Shown here piece by piece: positions 1 to 8,376 of a stretch of DNA of 39,228 nt (its first letter is position 1; every line of letters starts with the position of its first letter). The notes beneath the pieces are model-generated. The model ran no database searches, was not told the origin of the DNA, and saw only the letters and a program-made list of their open reading frames with translations. Made by a program: the position numbers and the translations under genes. Source of the DNA: Methanomassiliicoccales archaeon (GTDB lineage Archaea > Thermoplasmatota > Thermoplasmata > Methanomassiliicoccales > UBA472); the NCBI GenBank assembly GCA_038740345.1, contig JAVYMA010000016.1, positions 1 through 39,228 on the forward strand. The letters are read 5' to 3'.

Positions 1-492
1 GGCTGCGGTTTTGGAGGAAGTTGCTTTCCCAAGGACGTAAGAGCTCTCTCATGTTTAGCCCAGAGCCATGGGGTGGAACCGAGAATGCTAAATGCCATCC
101 TCTCAGTAAATCAGGATCAACCATTAAGGTTGATCGAATTGCTTTGCAAGAGGATGGATATAAAAGGACGTACCATCGGTGTTTTGGGCCTGGCCTTCAA
201 GCCTGGAACGGATGATGTTAGGGAAGCTCCTTCTCTAAGGGTCGTAGAGGAATTGATGAGTAGAGGAGCTAAGGTTTGTGTGCATGACTATCGTGCCATG
301 GAAAATTTTCGCAAGCTCTTCCCTCAGGCGATGTTCTGTCGCAGTGCGAAGGAATGCATACAGAGGAGCGATGCCATAATAATTCTCACGGAATGGCCTG
401 GTTACTCAGATCCGTCGCTCTATGGTGATAAACTGGTCATAGACGGCAGAGGAGTGACTCTCAGTTCTAACTATGAAGGAGTGTGCTGGTGA
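1..492 (+). CDS. ugd: UDP-glucose 6-dehydrogenase, C-terminal part (5' end outside window)
   Basis: This is the last 163 codons of an NAD-dependent UDP-glucose/UDP-sugar dehydrogenase, which oxidises UDP-glucose to UDP-glucuronate for surface polysaccharide. The frame is open from base 1. The first residues carry the catalytic-cysteine motif GGSCFPKD. They are followed by the dimerisation helix and the C-terminal UDP-binding domain with the family signature LAFKPGTDDVREAPS. The Rossmann NAD-binding half lies upstream of the window. An internal ATG at 73 falls inside the conserved domain and is not a real start. The stop TGA overlaps the ATG of the next gene, galU, so the two are probably co-transcribed and act in sequence: GalU makes UDP-glucose and this enzyme oxidises it. 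A related nucleotide-sugar dehydrogenase (for example UDP-ManNAc) cannot be fully excluded from the C-terminus alone. Confidence 0.9.
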   Translation, partial: GCGFGGSCFPKDVRALSCLAQSHGVEPRMLNAILSVNQDQPLRLIELLCKRMDIKGRTIGVLGLAFKPGTDDVREAPSLRVVEELMSRGAKVCVHDYRAMENFRKLFPQAMFCRSAKECIQRSDAIIILTEWPGYSDPSLYGDKLVIDGRGVTLSSNYEGVCW

Positions 493-1397
493 TGAAAGCT
501 GTTATTCCTGCAGCTGGTTTGGGAACTAGATTCCTGCCATTGACCAAGGGACAGCCAAAGGAGATGTTGCCTATAGTAGATAAACCGACGATTCAGTATG
601 TGGTAGAGGAGGCCTTAGCGGCAGGGATAGATGACATCATAATCGTAACTGGAAGGGATAAGAGGGCCATCGAGGATCATTTCGATCATTGTTTTGAGTT
701 GGAATCGTACCTTAGAATGCATGGAAGGTTAAGGGAATTGGAGGAGTTGGAGAAAATATCCAACATGGCTAGCATACATTACGTCAGGCAGAAAAGAGCG
801 GCAGGGCTGGGGGATGCGATTTATCAGGCCCGTAAGCATATCGGGGGCGAGTCTTTTGCAGTGATGCTGGGCGATACTATTTATCGCTCCAATATACCAG
901 TGGTTTCTCAATTGAACAAGGTCCATGCCAAGACCAAATCATCGGTAATAGCTATGGAAAGGGTGCCTAAGTCAAAGGTATCAAAATATGGCATAATTAA
1001 GGGTAAGATGATTCAAAAAGGTGTAATGGAGATTAGCGATCTAGTCGAAAAACCTTCCTTGGAACAAGCACCATCCAACATAGCCATTGCAGGAACCTAT
1101 ATCTTGACACCAAGTATATTCGATTGCATATCTCGCACTGAGCCGGGGTTAAATGGGGAAGTACAACTCACAGATGCATTACGCTTATTGCTTAATAGGG
1201 AGAAGATTTATGGGCTCATGATAGAAGGTGTGAGGTATGATGTTGGGGACATGCTAGGATGGCTGAAGACTAATATGGTATTTGTCCTAGAAGACCCTCG
1301 ATATGCAAATGATATGAAAAAATTCCTTCGCTCTTATCTTCAATCCAATTCCAAATCTAAGAAGACTCATCGTAATATCAGGTCAGAGAAGAGCTGA
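492..1397 (+). CDS. galU: UTP-glucose-1-phosphate uridylyltransferase
   Basis: GalU-type nucleotidyltransferase makes UDP-glucose from UTP and glucose-1-phosphate. The N-terminus MKAVIPAAGLGTRFLPLTK and the following PKEMLP are the signature nucleotide-binding loop of the family. Further conserved pieces are VEKP (around residue 186) and the acceptor-site GEVQLTDAL. The length of 301 residues is normal for the family. I chose the ATG at 492, which overlaps the upstream stop in a TGATG arrangement. GGAG at 478-481 lies about 10 nt before it, and in-frame GTG codons at 483 and 489 would only add MLV. The gene sits between ugd and a glycosyltransferase, so its product likely feeds an extracellular or S-layer glycan pathway. 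A thymidylyltransferase function is less likely because the motif set is the GalU one. Confidence 0.93.
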   Translation: MKAVIPAAGLGTRFLPLTKGQPKEMLPIVDKPTIQYVVEEALAAGIDDIIIVTGRDKRAIEDHFDHCFELESYLRMHGRLRELEELEKISNMASIHYVRQKRAAGLGDAIYQARKHIGGESFAVMLGDTIYRSNIPVVSQLNKVHAKTKSSVIAMERVPKSKVSKYGIIKGKMIQKGVMEISDLVEKPSLEQAPSNIAIAGTYILTPSIFDCISRTEPGLNGEVQLTDALRLLLNREKIYGLMIEGVRYDVGDMLGWLKTNMVFVLEDPRYANDMKKFLRSYLQSNSKSKKTHRNIRSEKS

Positions 1398-1411
1398 AGA
1401 GCGGAAAGAGC

Positions 1412-2317
1412 ATGAAATCAGATAGTTGTGAATTGGAACCGTATCTGGTCAGTGTAATCATACCCACACACGACCGCCCTGAGCTGTTGGCAAGATCTCT
1501 GAGGAGCGTTTTAAGCCAGACGTATAAGAATCTGGAGGTGATTGTGGTCGACGATGATACAAAAGCAGATCTTCTGCAGTTGGTGGAGTCATTCAATGAT
1601 CATAGAATAAAATTTATTAAATTAAAAGAAAAGAGTGGTGCCCCAAAAGCAAGGAACGTAGGGCTCGCTTCCGCCTCAGGTTCCTTCATTGCTTTTCAAG
1701 ATGATGACGACGAATGGTATCCAGATAAGATCTCTGCGCAAATGGAAGATCTTGCAAAGAAAAATTGGAAGTATAAAATATCGTATTGCCTGGGCGAGGT
1801 TCAGGATGATTCAAATGGTACCATCATTATTTTTAGTAAGAATGGTTGGGACGGTCCTCATTTGGATCAGCTAATTTCTGGCGAGATACGTCCATGCGCT
1901 ATATGCTTTCTCATTGCCCGGGAATGTTTAGATAAAGTAGGAGGTTGGAGGCAAGATCTCCCCCGAATGCAGGACCGTGAGTTATGGATAAGATTAGCTC
2001 AACATTATGAATTTGCCTTTCTTAATCGAGTTCTTGCCAGAATACATATAGGACACGGCCCAAGGATTTCCGACAATTTCGCGAATCGTATGGAAGCCCA
2101 GAGGAAAATATATCTGGCTCATCGCCAACTTTTTTGGAAACATCGCAAAGCCCTTTCCGGATATTTTTTGAACTGGGGCTTCGAGTTGTTGGATAATGGA
2201 TATAGATATCAAGCTATGGAGTTGTTTGTCAAAGCTGCGATCGCATGGCCTTTCAAGCATCAAACTTACATCGCATTATTGCTAGCGCTTAAAGGAAAGG
2301 AAAAAAATAATTCCTGA
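1412..2317 (+). CDS. Family 2 glycosyltransferase
   Basis: GT-A fold glycosyltransferase of family 2, 301 residues. It opens with the typical strand VSVIIPTHDRPELLARSL and the VIVVDDD nucleotide-binding element. The metal-binding acidic cluster is FQDDDDEW near residue 97, and ED-like catalytic acids follow around QDRELWIRL. No membrane segment is visible, so it is presumably a cytosolic, membrane-associated enzyme that transfers a sugar to a lipid or polysaccharide acceptor. It starts 14 nt after galU, with GGAAAGAG before the ATG, so it should belong to the same operon. Its C-terminal 90 residues (helical, ending in KGKEKNNS) resemble those of the second glycosyltransferase at 4163-5095, suggesting related subfamilies. 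Donor and acceptor cannot be read from the sequence. Confidence 0.88.
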   Translation: MKSDSCELEPYLVSVIIPTHDRPELLARSLRSVLSQTYKNLEVIVVDDDTKADLLQLVESFNDHRIKFIKLKEKSGAPKARNVGLASASGSFIAFQDDDDEWYPDKISAQMEDLAKKNWKYKISYCLGEVQDDSNGTIIIFSKNGWDGPHLDQLISGEIRPCAICFLIARECLDKVGGWRQDLPRMQDRELWIRLAQHYEFAFLNRVLARIHIGHGPRISDNFANRMEAQRKIYLAHRQLFWKHRKALSGYFLNWGFELLDNGYRYQAMELFVKAAIAWPFKHQTYIALLLALKGKEKNNS

Positions 2318-2342
2318 TAATAAAAGATAGGATTGAAAGGCA

Positions 2343-4145
2343 TTGAAGAGGAATTACACAAGGACAAAGAAAGAGGTCGAGCAAATCGCGATTCAGCGTG
2401 CCTCCTCTTCTATCTTTATAAGTCTCAAGCATGAGTGGGTGGATAAGGGAACTATATTGTATAAAGGAGTCCCTTTTGATGGAGAGACCATTATTGATGG
2501 CGATGTTCTGCAGAGATCCTTGATAGGTAAGTCGATCGATGAGAAAGTGGCCTATCTTCAATCACTCCAGGGCTTCTTCTCCGCCATTCTATTCAATGAA
2601 GATGAAGCTATCCTCTTTGTTGATCATGCCAGGAGCTTTCCTTTGTATTACTCTGTACTCGATGGAAAGTTGCTAATCGCTGATGATCCAGTTATGATTT
2701 ATGAACCGAAAAGAGATGAATTCTCGGTTATATCCGCTTTGGAATTCTTATGCTTAGGCTATGTGACAGGAAAAGGCACATTGATAAAAAATATCAAGCA
2801 GGTCGAGGCAGGAAAATGCATAATCTTCAGGAATAGAAAAATAGAGAGCGTAGTCCACTCCCTCTTTCAACCTTGCATCAAGGGGACGATTTCGCCAGAG
2901 ATATTTCACTCATCATTCTTAGAATCATTGGCAAGCAGTTTTTCCAGGTTAAAAGCATTCAGTCGAGGCAGAGAGCTCGTGCTTCCATTAAGCGGTGGCT
3001 ATGATTCTCGGCTCATAGCTCTTTGCCTGCGGGAATTAGACTTTTCCAAAGTGATAACGTTTTCCTATGGCAGGCCTGGGAACAAGGATTCTGAGATAAG
3101 CAAAAGGGTTGCTGAGGCTTTGGGCTTCGACTGGTTCTTTATTCCTTATTCCAACGAGATGTGGCGCAAAGTGGCTAAATCCGAAAGCTGGTCTGAGTTT
3201 CAATCTATTGCCTTCCAATTTTCAAGCATTCCACACCTTCAGGACTTCCCTGCCATCGAATTTCTTTGTAAAGAAAAAGTGATAGGACCAGGAGCTGTCG
3301 TCATACCTGGTCATAGACCGCCGGGAGCTAAACCAAACAATCTCCCGGTGAAAGGAGGGATGGTGTCAATGCAGGATTTGGTGGATTCCATCATTTCCTT
3401 CCATTTCAATTTATGGACTTATCCTAGGGGCTCTGCTCTTGACAGCCTCTTCCGTTTGCGGCTAGTAGAGCAATTAGGTGGAAAATCCAGCATACCTTTG
3501 ATAGAAGCGCTTTGCTTGAGGGGTCGTTGGTTCCATAACGAAAGATCCTCAAAGTTTATCGTTCATTCTGTGAGATGCTATGAGCATTTCGGGTTGAGAT
3601 GGTGGCTTCCCCTGCTGGACAAAGGTTTTCTTTCCTTCTGGGAGAAAATGCATTTGAGTTGCAGGCAAAGTGAATGCTATTTTCGCTCAATTGGGCAGAT
3701 AACAAAAGACCTCCTAGGCGATGTAAATTTTGGTGTGGCGGGTTGGAAGGATAGGATGGGATATGGCCTCTCCCCTGCACTCAGGATTAAAAATTCAAAC
3801 TCCTTCATTAAAACTTCATTGAAATCGTTAATGAATCAAATTCTAAGAAAGCTGGGGCAAAAAGAACTTTTCGAGCGAATAGTGTATGAGGTTGGATATA
3901 TAAGAAAAAGAGAGTATGAGGATAGCAACCACTCCTTCTTCGCCTTTGTGGATAAAAGAGACTTTATGGCCACTTTTACAGGCAAAGAGAACATAAATTC
4001 TTTTCTTGCTCTAGCATTGCTGAGAGGATTAATTAGGCCAGAATGCTTGGATGAAAGAGAGAAGGAGTATTTCAAGTGCATTAAGATATTCAAGTCTGAT
4101 ATGTTGGCTTATATGACCCGGAGCTTTCAATTGAAACCCTCATAG
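2343..4145 (+). CDS. Asparagine synthetase-like protein without the glutaminase cysteine
   Basis: This 600-residue protein has the AsnB layout: a degenerate class II amidotransferase domain (about 20-130) and a C-terminal ATP-pyrophosphatase synthetase domain. The PP-loop LPLSGGYDSRLIALCL (about residue 217) is intact, so adenylation chemistry is plausible. The catalytic N-terminal cysteine of true glutamine-dependent enzymes is absent; the protein begins MKRNYTRTKKEVEQ. It therefore either uses ammonia or another amine, or modifies a sugar or peptide substrate. Asparagine-synthase-related proteins of this kind are common in polysaccharide clusters, which fits its neighbours. The start is a TTG preceded by AAAGG at 2336-2340, 26 nt after the glycosyltransferase, and no ATG lies near the N-terminus. 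It is probably not the housekeeping asparagine synthetase. Confidence 0.8.
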   Translation: MKRNYTRTKKEVEQIAIQRASSSIFISLKHEWVDKGTILYKGVPFDGETIIDGDVLQRSLIGKSIDEKVAYLQSLQGFFSAILFNEDEAILFVDHARSFPLYYSVLDGKLLIADDPVMIYEPKRDEFSVISALEFLCLGYVTGKGTLIKNIKQVEAGKCIIFRNRKIESVVHSLFQPCIKGTISPEIFHSSFLESLASSFSRLKAFSRGRELVLPLSGGYDSRLIALCLRELDFSKVITFSYGRPGNKDSEISKRVAEALGFDWFFIPYSNEMWRKVAKSESWSEFQSIAFQFSSIPHLQDFPAIEFLCKEKVIGPGAVVIPGHRPPGAKPNNLPVKGGMVSMQDLVDSIISFHFNLWTYPRGSALDSLFRLRLVEQLGGKSSIPLIEALCLRGRWFHNERSSKFIVHSVRCYEHFGLRWWLPLLDKGFLSFWEKMHLSCRQSECYFRSIGQITKDLLGDVNFGVAGWKDRMGYGLSPALRIKNSNSFIKTSLKSLMNQILRKLGQKELFERIVYEVGYIRKREYEDSNHSFFAFVDKRDFMATFTGKENINSFLALALLRGLIRPECLDEREKEYFKCIKIFKSDMLAYMTRSFQLKPS

Positions 4146-4162
4146 AAACATTAGGATGTGAA

Positions 4163-5095
4163 CTAAGGCGCATCTTGCCCTGCTTTTGAACGTTCCCATC
4201 CAAGCGCAGCCCTTAACACCATAAGATAGGCGGCCTTTTGCCACGGATTGTGGGCGATGGAAGCGATGATGTGCCTCAACGCCTCGGCCTTTTCGCCGCA
4301 ACTCATCTCATAATATCCGATTTGATTCAGGAGATTGGCGAGGGCTTTCCTATCCTTAAGAAATAATTCCCGATGTTTTTCTAGTATTATTCTTAAGGAA
4401 TGCACATAATTCTTATTTCTCTCATAGGAATTCGATATCTGCCCTTTATGAAGATGGTAAACGGTCAAGGGCTCTTTGACATAAGCGAAACGAGTGCGCA
4501 GGGCGAGGCGCAAATATAGCTCCCAATCCTGTCCTAGTCGCAATCTTTCATCGAATCCACCCAATTCTAGAAGGACACTCTTCTCTACTATAAAAGAAGA
4601 AAGGGTGAACCTGGTTCCGTACAGAATATCTCCAACCAAGTACCCTTCTTTTCCATATGATGTGAAGCCTATAGACCTGCCGCTATCATCATCGAACCTT
4701 TCCGATTCTGTGTAACAAGCTCCATATCCAGGCCCATGATTTCCGAGACTTTTGATCTGTGCTTCGATCTTCCGCTCTCGCCACTCGTCATCACTATCAA
4801 GGAACGCCACATAGCGCCCCTTCGCCAGCATTATTCCCTCATTACGCGCTGCCGCCGAACCTCGATTGGCTTCGCATCTCACATAATTTATTCGAGGATC
4901 ATGGAAGTAGGAAAGGACCGATCTCACATCTTCGGGGGAAGCATCGTCGACGACGATGATCTCAAGCGAATCATGGGTCTGAGCAAGTGCACTATCTATT
5001 GCTCGTTTCAAAAGGTCGACACGATTGTAGACTGGAATGATGACCGAGACAAGCTCCTCCTTTGCAACACTACTTTCCTTGCTCTGGCCTAGCAT
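4163..5095 (-). CDS. Family 2 glycosyltransferase
   Basis: GT2 enzyme of 310 residues. It has the N-terminal strand LVSVIIPVYNRVDLLKRAI, the VVDDASPED loop, the GSAAARNEG segment and the DxD-type metal site FLDSDDEW. The downstream RLGQDWELYLRLALR fits the catalytic-base region of the family. It is transcribed towards the polysaccharide operon on the plus strand, ending 17 nt beyond the stop of the asparagine-synthetase-like gene. It is probably a separate transcription unit of the same glycan locus. The start is the ATG at 5095; an in-frame extension is not supported by a ribosome site. No membrane segments are seen. The substrate is unknown. Confidence 0.87.
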   Translation of the reverse strand: MLGQSKESSVAKEELVSVIIPVYNRVDLLKRAIDSALAQTHDSLEIIVVDDASPEDVRSVLSYFHDPRINYVRCEANRGSAAARNEGIMLAKGRYVAFLDSDDEWRERKIEAQIKSLGNHGPGYGACYTESERFDDDSGRSIGFTSYGKEGYLVGDILYGTRFTLSSFIVEKSVLLELGGFDERLRLGQDWELYLRLALRTRFAYVKEPLTVYHLHKGQISNSYERNKNYVHSLRIILEKHRELFLKDRKALANLLNQIGYYEMSCGEKAEALRHIIASIAHNPWQKAAYLMVLRAALGWERSKAGQDAP

Positions 5096-5221
5096 TATTA
5101 CATCTCACCGGGTTTCGGCACCCTACCTTCTTATCGCTTTGAAATTCGCTATTAGGATTGCCCTGCCGCTCCAAATCGGTTGCTTTTGAATCCTCGTAAA
5201 TCATATAATAAATTGCCGGAG

Positions 5222-5294
5222 TGCGGGCGTCGGGATTTGAACCCGAGTTTTAAGCTTGGCAAGCTTAAGTGATAACCAGCTACACTACGCCCGC
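5222..5294 (-). tRNA. tRNA-Gly (GCC)
   Basis: On the minus strand the sequence folds as a cloverleaf. The 7-bp acceptor stem is GCGGGCG/CGCCCGC (5288-5294 with 5223-5229). The D stem is GTG/CAC with a GG-containing loop. A perfect 5-bp anticodon stem TAAGC/GCTTA encloses the loop TTGCCAA, giving anticodon GCC. The T arm is TCGGG-TTCAAAT-CCCGA. The discriminator base is A (5222), and CCA is not encoded. A TATA-like TTTATAA on the minus strand (5326-5332) lies about 35 nt upstream, giving a leader of a few bases. There is no intron. Confidence 0.96.
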
Positions 5295-5325
5295 AGGAAG
5301 CATCAGGCGGAATGAGGTAGTGCAT

Positions 5326-5332
5326 TATAAAC
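5326..5332 (-). promoter_or_regulatory. TATA box of tRNA-Gly
   Basis: TTTATAA read on the minus strand, centred about 35 nt before the mature 5' end of tRNA-Gly. The expected transcription start, about 27 nt downstream, would leave a leader of around 8 nt for RNase P to remove. Confidence 0.5.
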
Positions 5333-5385
5333 TTTTCAATTCTGGCACACTAAAATCCTCTCTCCTAACCGTTCGATTTAATTTT

Positions 5386-5631
5386 TTATCCGAGGACATC
5401 CTCTCTTTTATCTTTAAGAAAACTATTTCCACAGTCCTTGCAGAAATAGTCAGGTTGACCTTCCCATATTACACATCCTCCTAATACGAATTCTTCATCC
5501 CCACATTTTACAATCGTTTTTCCAGCTATTCTAAATATTTCGCTACCACGAGGTCTGGCTATCAGACCATAGCATATAGGAATCACATTGGACGAGCTGC
5601 AGGTGGGGCAATTCAACTTTTCCTCCGACAT
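5386..5631 (-). CDS. Small zinc-ribbon protein
   Basis: An 81-residue protein starting MSEEKLNCPTCSSS. It carries two clear CxxC knuckles, CPTC near the N-terminus and CKDC near the C-terminus, which fit one zinc ribbon. Between them is the conserved stretch VLGGCVIWEGQPDYFCKDCG. This arrangement (Cys pair, a GGC motif, then a DY.C.DCG motif) recurs in small uncharacterised archaeal and bacterial proteins; I know of no assigned function. The ATG at 5631 is preferred over a TTG at 5646 because the family begins shortly before the first CxxC. It is transcribed away from tRNA-Gly's promoter and downstream of valS, with about 60 AT-rich bases between them. Confidence 0.7.
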   Translation of the reverse strand: MSEEKLNCPTCSSSNVIPICYGLIARPRGSEIFRIAGKTIVKCGDEEFVLGGCVIWEGQPDYFCKDCGNSFLKDKREDVLG

Positions 5632-5710
5632 GCTTTTGATAATCAATGAACCGAGCCAAGGATTTCACTTAATACGGTATTATTATTTTTAATACTAAAT
5701 TATAAGCAAA

Positions 5711-8326
5711 TCATTTTTGGACGGCTATCAGCATATCGCCCACCCTTATAGTCTCCACGTCCTTGCCATGCAAGGTTAGCTGCTTCTCTATCTCGAACAT
5801 ATCTGCTTGCAGCTCGATTGTGACTCCATCATCCAATTTTAGAACGTATTTACCATCAGCAGGATTAAGGAACTCGGATGCATCGGCTTTCTTCAACTTC
5901 TCTGCTACCTCTCTAGCTCTCTCTTTGAAAGCAGGCCCTATCTTCGCAGGTAAAGGCTTTATGGCCACCGCCCTCTCGTCGATTCGAGCTTCAGTCGATA
6001 TCCTGAGCTCTTTAGCTTTCAACGTTTCTTTGATCTCAGATTCGCTCCCCTCGATTAGATGAGCGTTTTTCCCAATGATCTCTACCGAGCTCAATTCCTC
6101 ATTCAAGGCCATCTTCTTTTCCGCTTTCCAATTGCGCACGGCAGCTATCACATCCCGAACCAATATCCCTTTTTTCTCTGCCGTGTCATCCCATAAGGAA
6201 GAGAAGGGCCATTTCGAAACATGTATAGATTTGGCCTTATCAATCTTGGCGAAGTTTTCCTGATAGACTTCCTCTGTGACATGAGGGAGCAAGGGTGCCA
6301 GCATCTTCATTATGCCCAAGCACACCGTATAAAGCGTGAATCTCACGGCCTCATCCTTGGGGTCCTTGATCCTATGCTTGACCATCTCTATATAATGGTC
6401 AGCGAATTCGTGCCAGGCAAACTGTTCCACCACTCGCATCACTTTATCGAATTGGTATGAGTCGTAGTACTTGATCACTTCATTGTTCAGTTTGGTGAAC
6501 TGGCTCAACATCCATTTGTCAACGGTCCTCAGGTCCTCACGTTGATATGGCTTCTTTTTTACCACCGAGCCCACGAATTTGCCCATGTTATAGAGTTTGG
6601 TGCAGAACTTTTTACCATGCACCACGTCTTTCTCCCTGAAAGCGTTATCCTCTCCCAAAGCGCAAGTGCAAGCATAATAGCGCAAGGCGTCAGCGCCATA
6701 ATTTTCAAGAATGGGCATTGGGTCGATGACATTGTTCAATGAGGTGTGCATGGGCGTCCCATCGGGCGCCATTATGAATCCATGGATCATTATGTCATGC
6801 CAGGGCTTCGTTTGCGTAATGAGATACTCGCGCAGGATGGTGTAAAAGGCCCAGGTGCGAATGATGTCGTGTGACTGCGGTCTCATCGACATAGGATAAA
6901 GTCGCTGGAACATCGCCTCGTCTCTTAACCAGAAAGTATTATACAAAGGTGAGATGGAGGAATCCATCCAGGTGTCGAATACATCCTGGCAGGGCTTGAG
7001 CTCTCCACCACATTGGGGGCATCGTTCAACGGGAGGTTTCGAAACAGTGGGGTCGATGTAACAATCCTCCTCCCTGGCAGGTACTACCTCTCCACAATCG
7101 CATTCCCAGACAGGTATAGGCGTGGCAAAATAACGTTGTCTCGATATCACCCAGTCCCATTGCAGGGATTTTACCCAATCCTCGAGACGCACCTTCATGA
7201 ATTCTGGATACCAATTCAGCTCATTGGCTATGCGCATAACGTCCTCTTTAAAGGGAAGGGTCTTGAGGAACCACTGAGGCCGGGAGAGGTATTCGATAGG
7301 CTCGTGGCACCTCCAACATATGCTTACATTCTGCTTAATCTCCTCCTGCCTTTCGAGCAGGCCTTTCTCCTTAAGATCTTCTATCACCTTCTGCCTGGCC
7401 TCTTTCACGCTTAGGCCTTGATACTTACCTGCATGAGCGGTCATACGCCCCTGCTCATCTATGGCCTGCTCCAGCTCCAATTTGTATTTGTGAACCCAAT
7501 CCAAATCGCCCTTGTCCCCTATCGTGCATATCATTACCACGCCAGTCCCGAAATCGGGGTCTACCGCTTCATCTGCCACCACGGCGACCTCACGCCCGTA
7601 AATCGGCGTGATCAACCTCTTCCCTACTAATTCCTTATACCTCTCGTCCAGGGGATGCACCGCCACTAATTGGCAGGTGGAGAACAATTCTGGCCTGGTA
7701 GTGGCGATTACCACGTGCTCCGAGCTTCCAGCCACGGCGAATCGGACGTAATTTAATTTAGTAACGTTCTCCTGGTACTCAACCTCGGCATCAGCCAGTG
7801 CGGTAATGCAACGAGGACACCAGTTGACAGGAGCCGTGCCTTTGTACGCCAAGCCTTGCTTGAGCATGCGCAAGAAGGTAATTTGAGTGATGCGCCGGTA
7901 GTAAGGGGCGTCGGTCTGATAATAAATCGAGGGATCCATACTGCATCCTAGCACCTCGAACTGCTTGGTCATCTCCGCTATGAATCCATTGGCGAACTCA
8001 GAGCAAAGTTTGATGTATTCTTGTCTAGGGACGCTTAGCTTGGTAATGCCATACTTCTTCTCTACCTTCACCTCCGTCGGAGTGCCATTTACATCGAAAC
8101 ATAAAGGGAAGAATACATTATATCCCCGTTGGCGATGATAGCGCGCCGCGAAATCTATTAGGGAATAACCTGTAGCATGACCTAAATGCAAAGAACCAGA
8201 GGTATATCTAGGTGGATTATCGATTGAGTAGATCGGCGCAGATGATTTTGGATCGAAATGATAGATCTTCCATTCCTTCCATTTTTGCTGCCATTTCCTT
8301 TCCACTGCAATGGTATCGTAAGACAT
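5711..8326 (-). CDS. valS: Valyl-tRNA synthetase with a degenerate KMSKS loop
   Basis: Class Ia synthetase of 871 residues that charges tRNA-Val. The HIGH motif is HLGH (47-50), within TSGSLHLGHATGY. The N-terminal region NGTPTEVKVEK is the ValRS version of the catalytic domain. A CP1 editing domain follows (around TTRPELFST), then WCPRC and further Cys pairs of zinc modules, FDTWMDSSISPLY, and a C-terminal helical anticodon-binding domain (around FADHYIEMVKHRI). At the KMSKS position it reads P525-M-H-T-S529-L-N-N-V-I-D-P, so both motif lysines are missing. All other landmarks argue for an active enzyme, and no second valS is in view. A TATA-like TTTTATCA about 29 nt upstream suggests its own leaderless promoter, in addition to read-through from the CBS gene 50 nt upstream. 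Isoleucyl- or leucyl-RS identity is less likely given the zinc and NGTPTE motifs. Confidence 0.92.
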   Translation of the reverse strand: MSYDTIAVERKWQQKWKEWKIYHFDPKSSAPIYSIDNPPRYTSGSLHLGHATGYSLIDFAARYHRQRGYNVFFPLCFDVNGTPTEVKVEKKYGITKLSVPRQEYIKLCSEFANGFIAEMTKQFEVLGCSMDPSIYYQTDAPYYRRITQITFLRMLKQGLAYKGTAPVNWCPRCITALADAEVEYQENVTKLNYVRFAVAGSSEHVVIATTRPELFSTCQLVAVHPLDERYKELVGKRLITPIYGREVAVVADEAVDPDFGTGVVMICTIGDKGDLDWVHKYKLELEQAIDEQGRMTAHAGKYQGLSVKEARQKVIEDLKEKGLLERQEEIKQNVSICWRCHEPIEYLSRPQWFLKTLPFKEDVMRIANELNWYPEFMKVRLEDWVKSLQWDWVISRQRYFATPIPVWECDCGEVVPAREEDCYIDPTVSKPPVERCPQCGGELKPCQDVFDTWMDSSISPLYNTFWLRDEAMFQRLYPMSMRPQSHDIIRTWAFYTILREYLITQTKPWHDIMIHGFIMAPDGTPMHTSLNNVIDPMPILENYGADALRYYACTCALGEDNAFREKDVVHGKKFCTKLYNMGKFVGSVVKKKPYQREDLRTVDKWMLSQFTKLNNEVIKYYDSYQFDKVMRVVEQFAWHEFADHYIEMVKHRIKDPKDEAVRFTLYTVCLGIMKMLAPLLPHVTEEVYQENFAKIDKAKSIHVSKWPFSSLWDDTAEKKGILVRDVIAAVRNWKAEKKMALNEELSSVEIIGKNAHLIEGSESEIKETLKAKELRISTEARIDERAVAIKPLPAKIGPAFKERAREVAEKLKKADASEFLNPADGKYVLKLDDGVTIELQADMFEIEKQLTLHGKDVETIRVGDMLIAVQK

Positions 8327-8376
8327 GGTGGAAAAGGGAAAGAGAAGAAATGATAAAAGAGTTGCCTAGGAAGAGC

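Noticed and set aside
7013-7414. 133-codon plus-strand frame
   Set aside because: It lies inside valS on the opposite strand and has no independent support.
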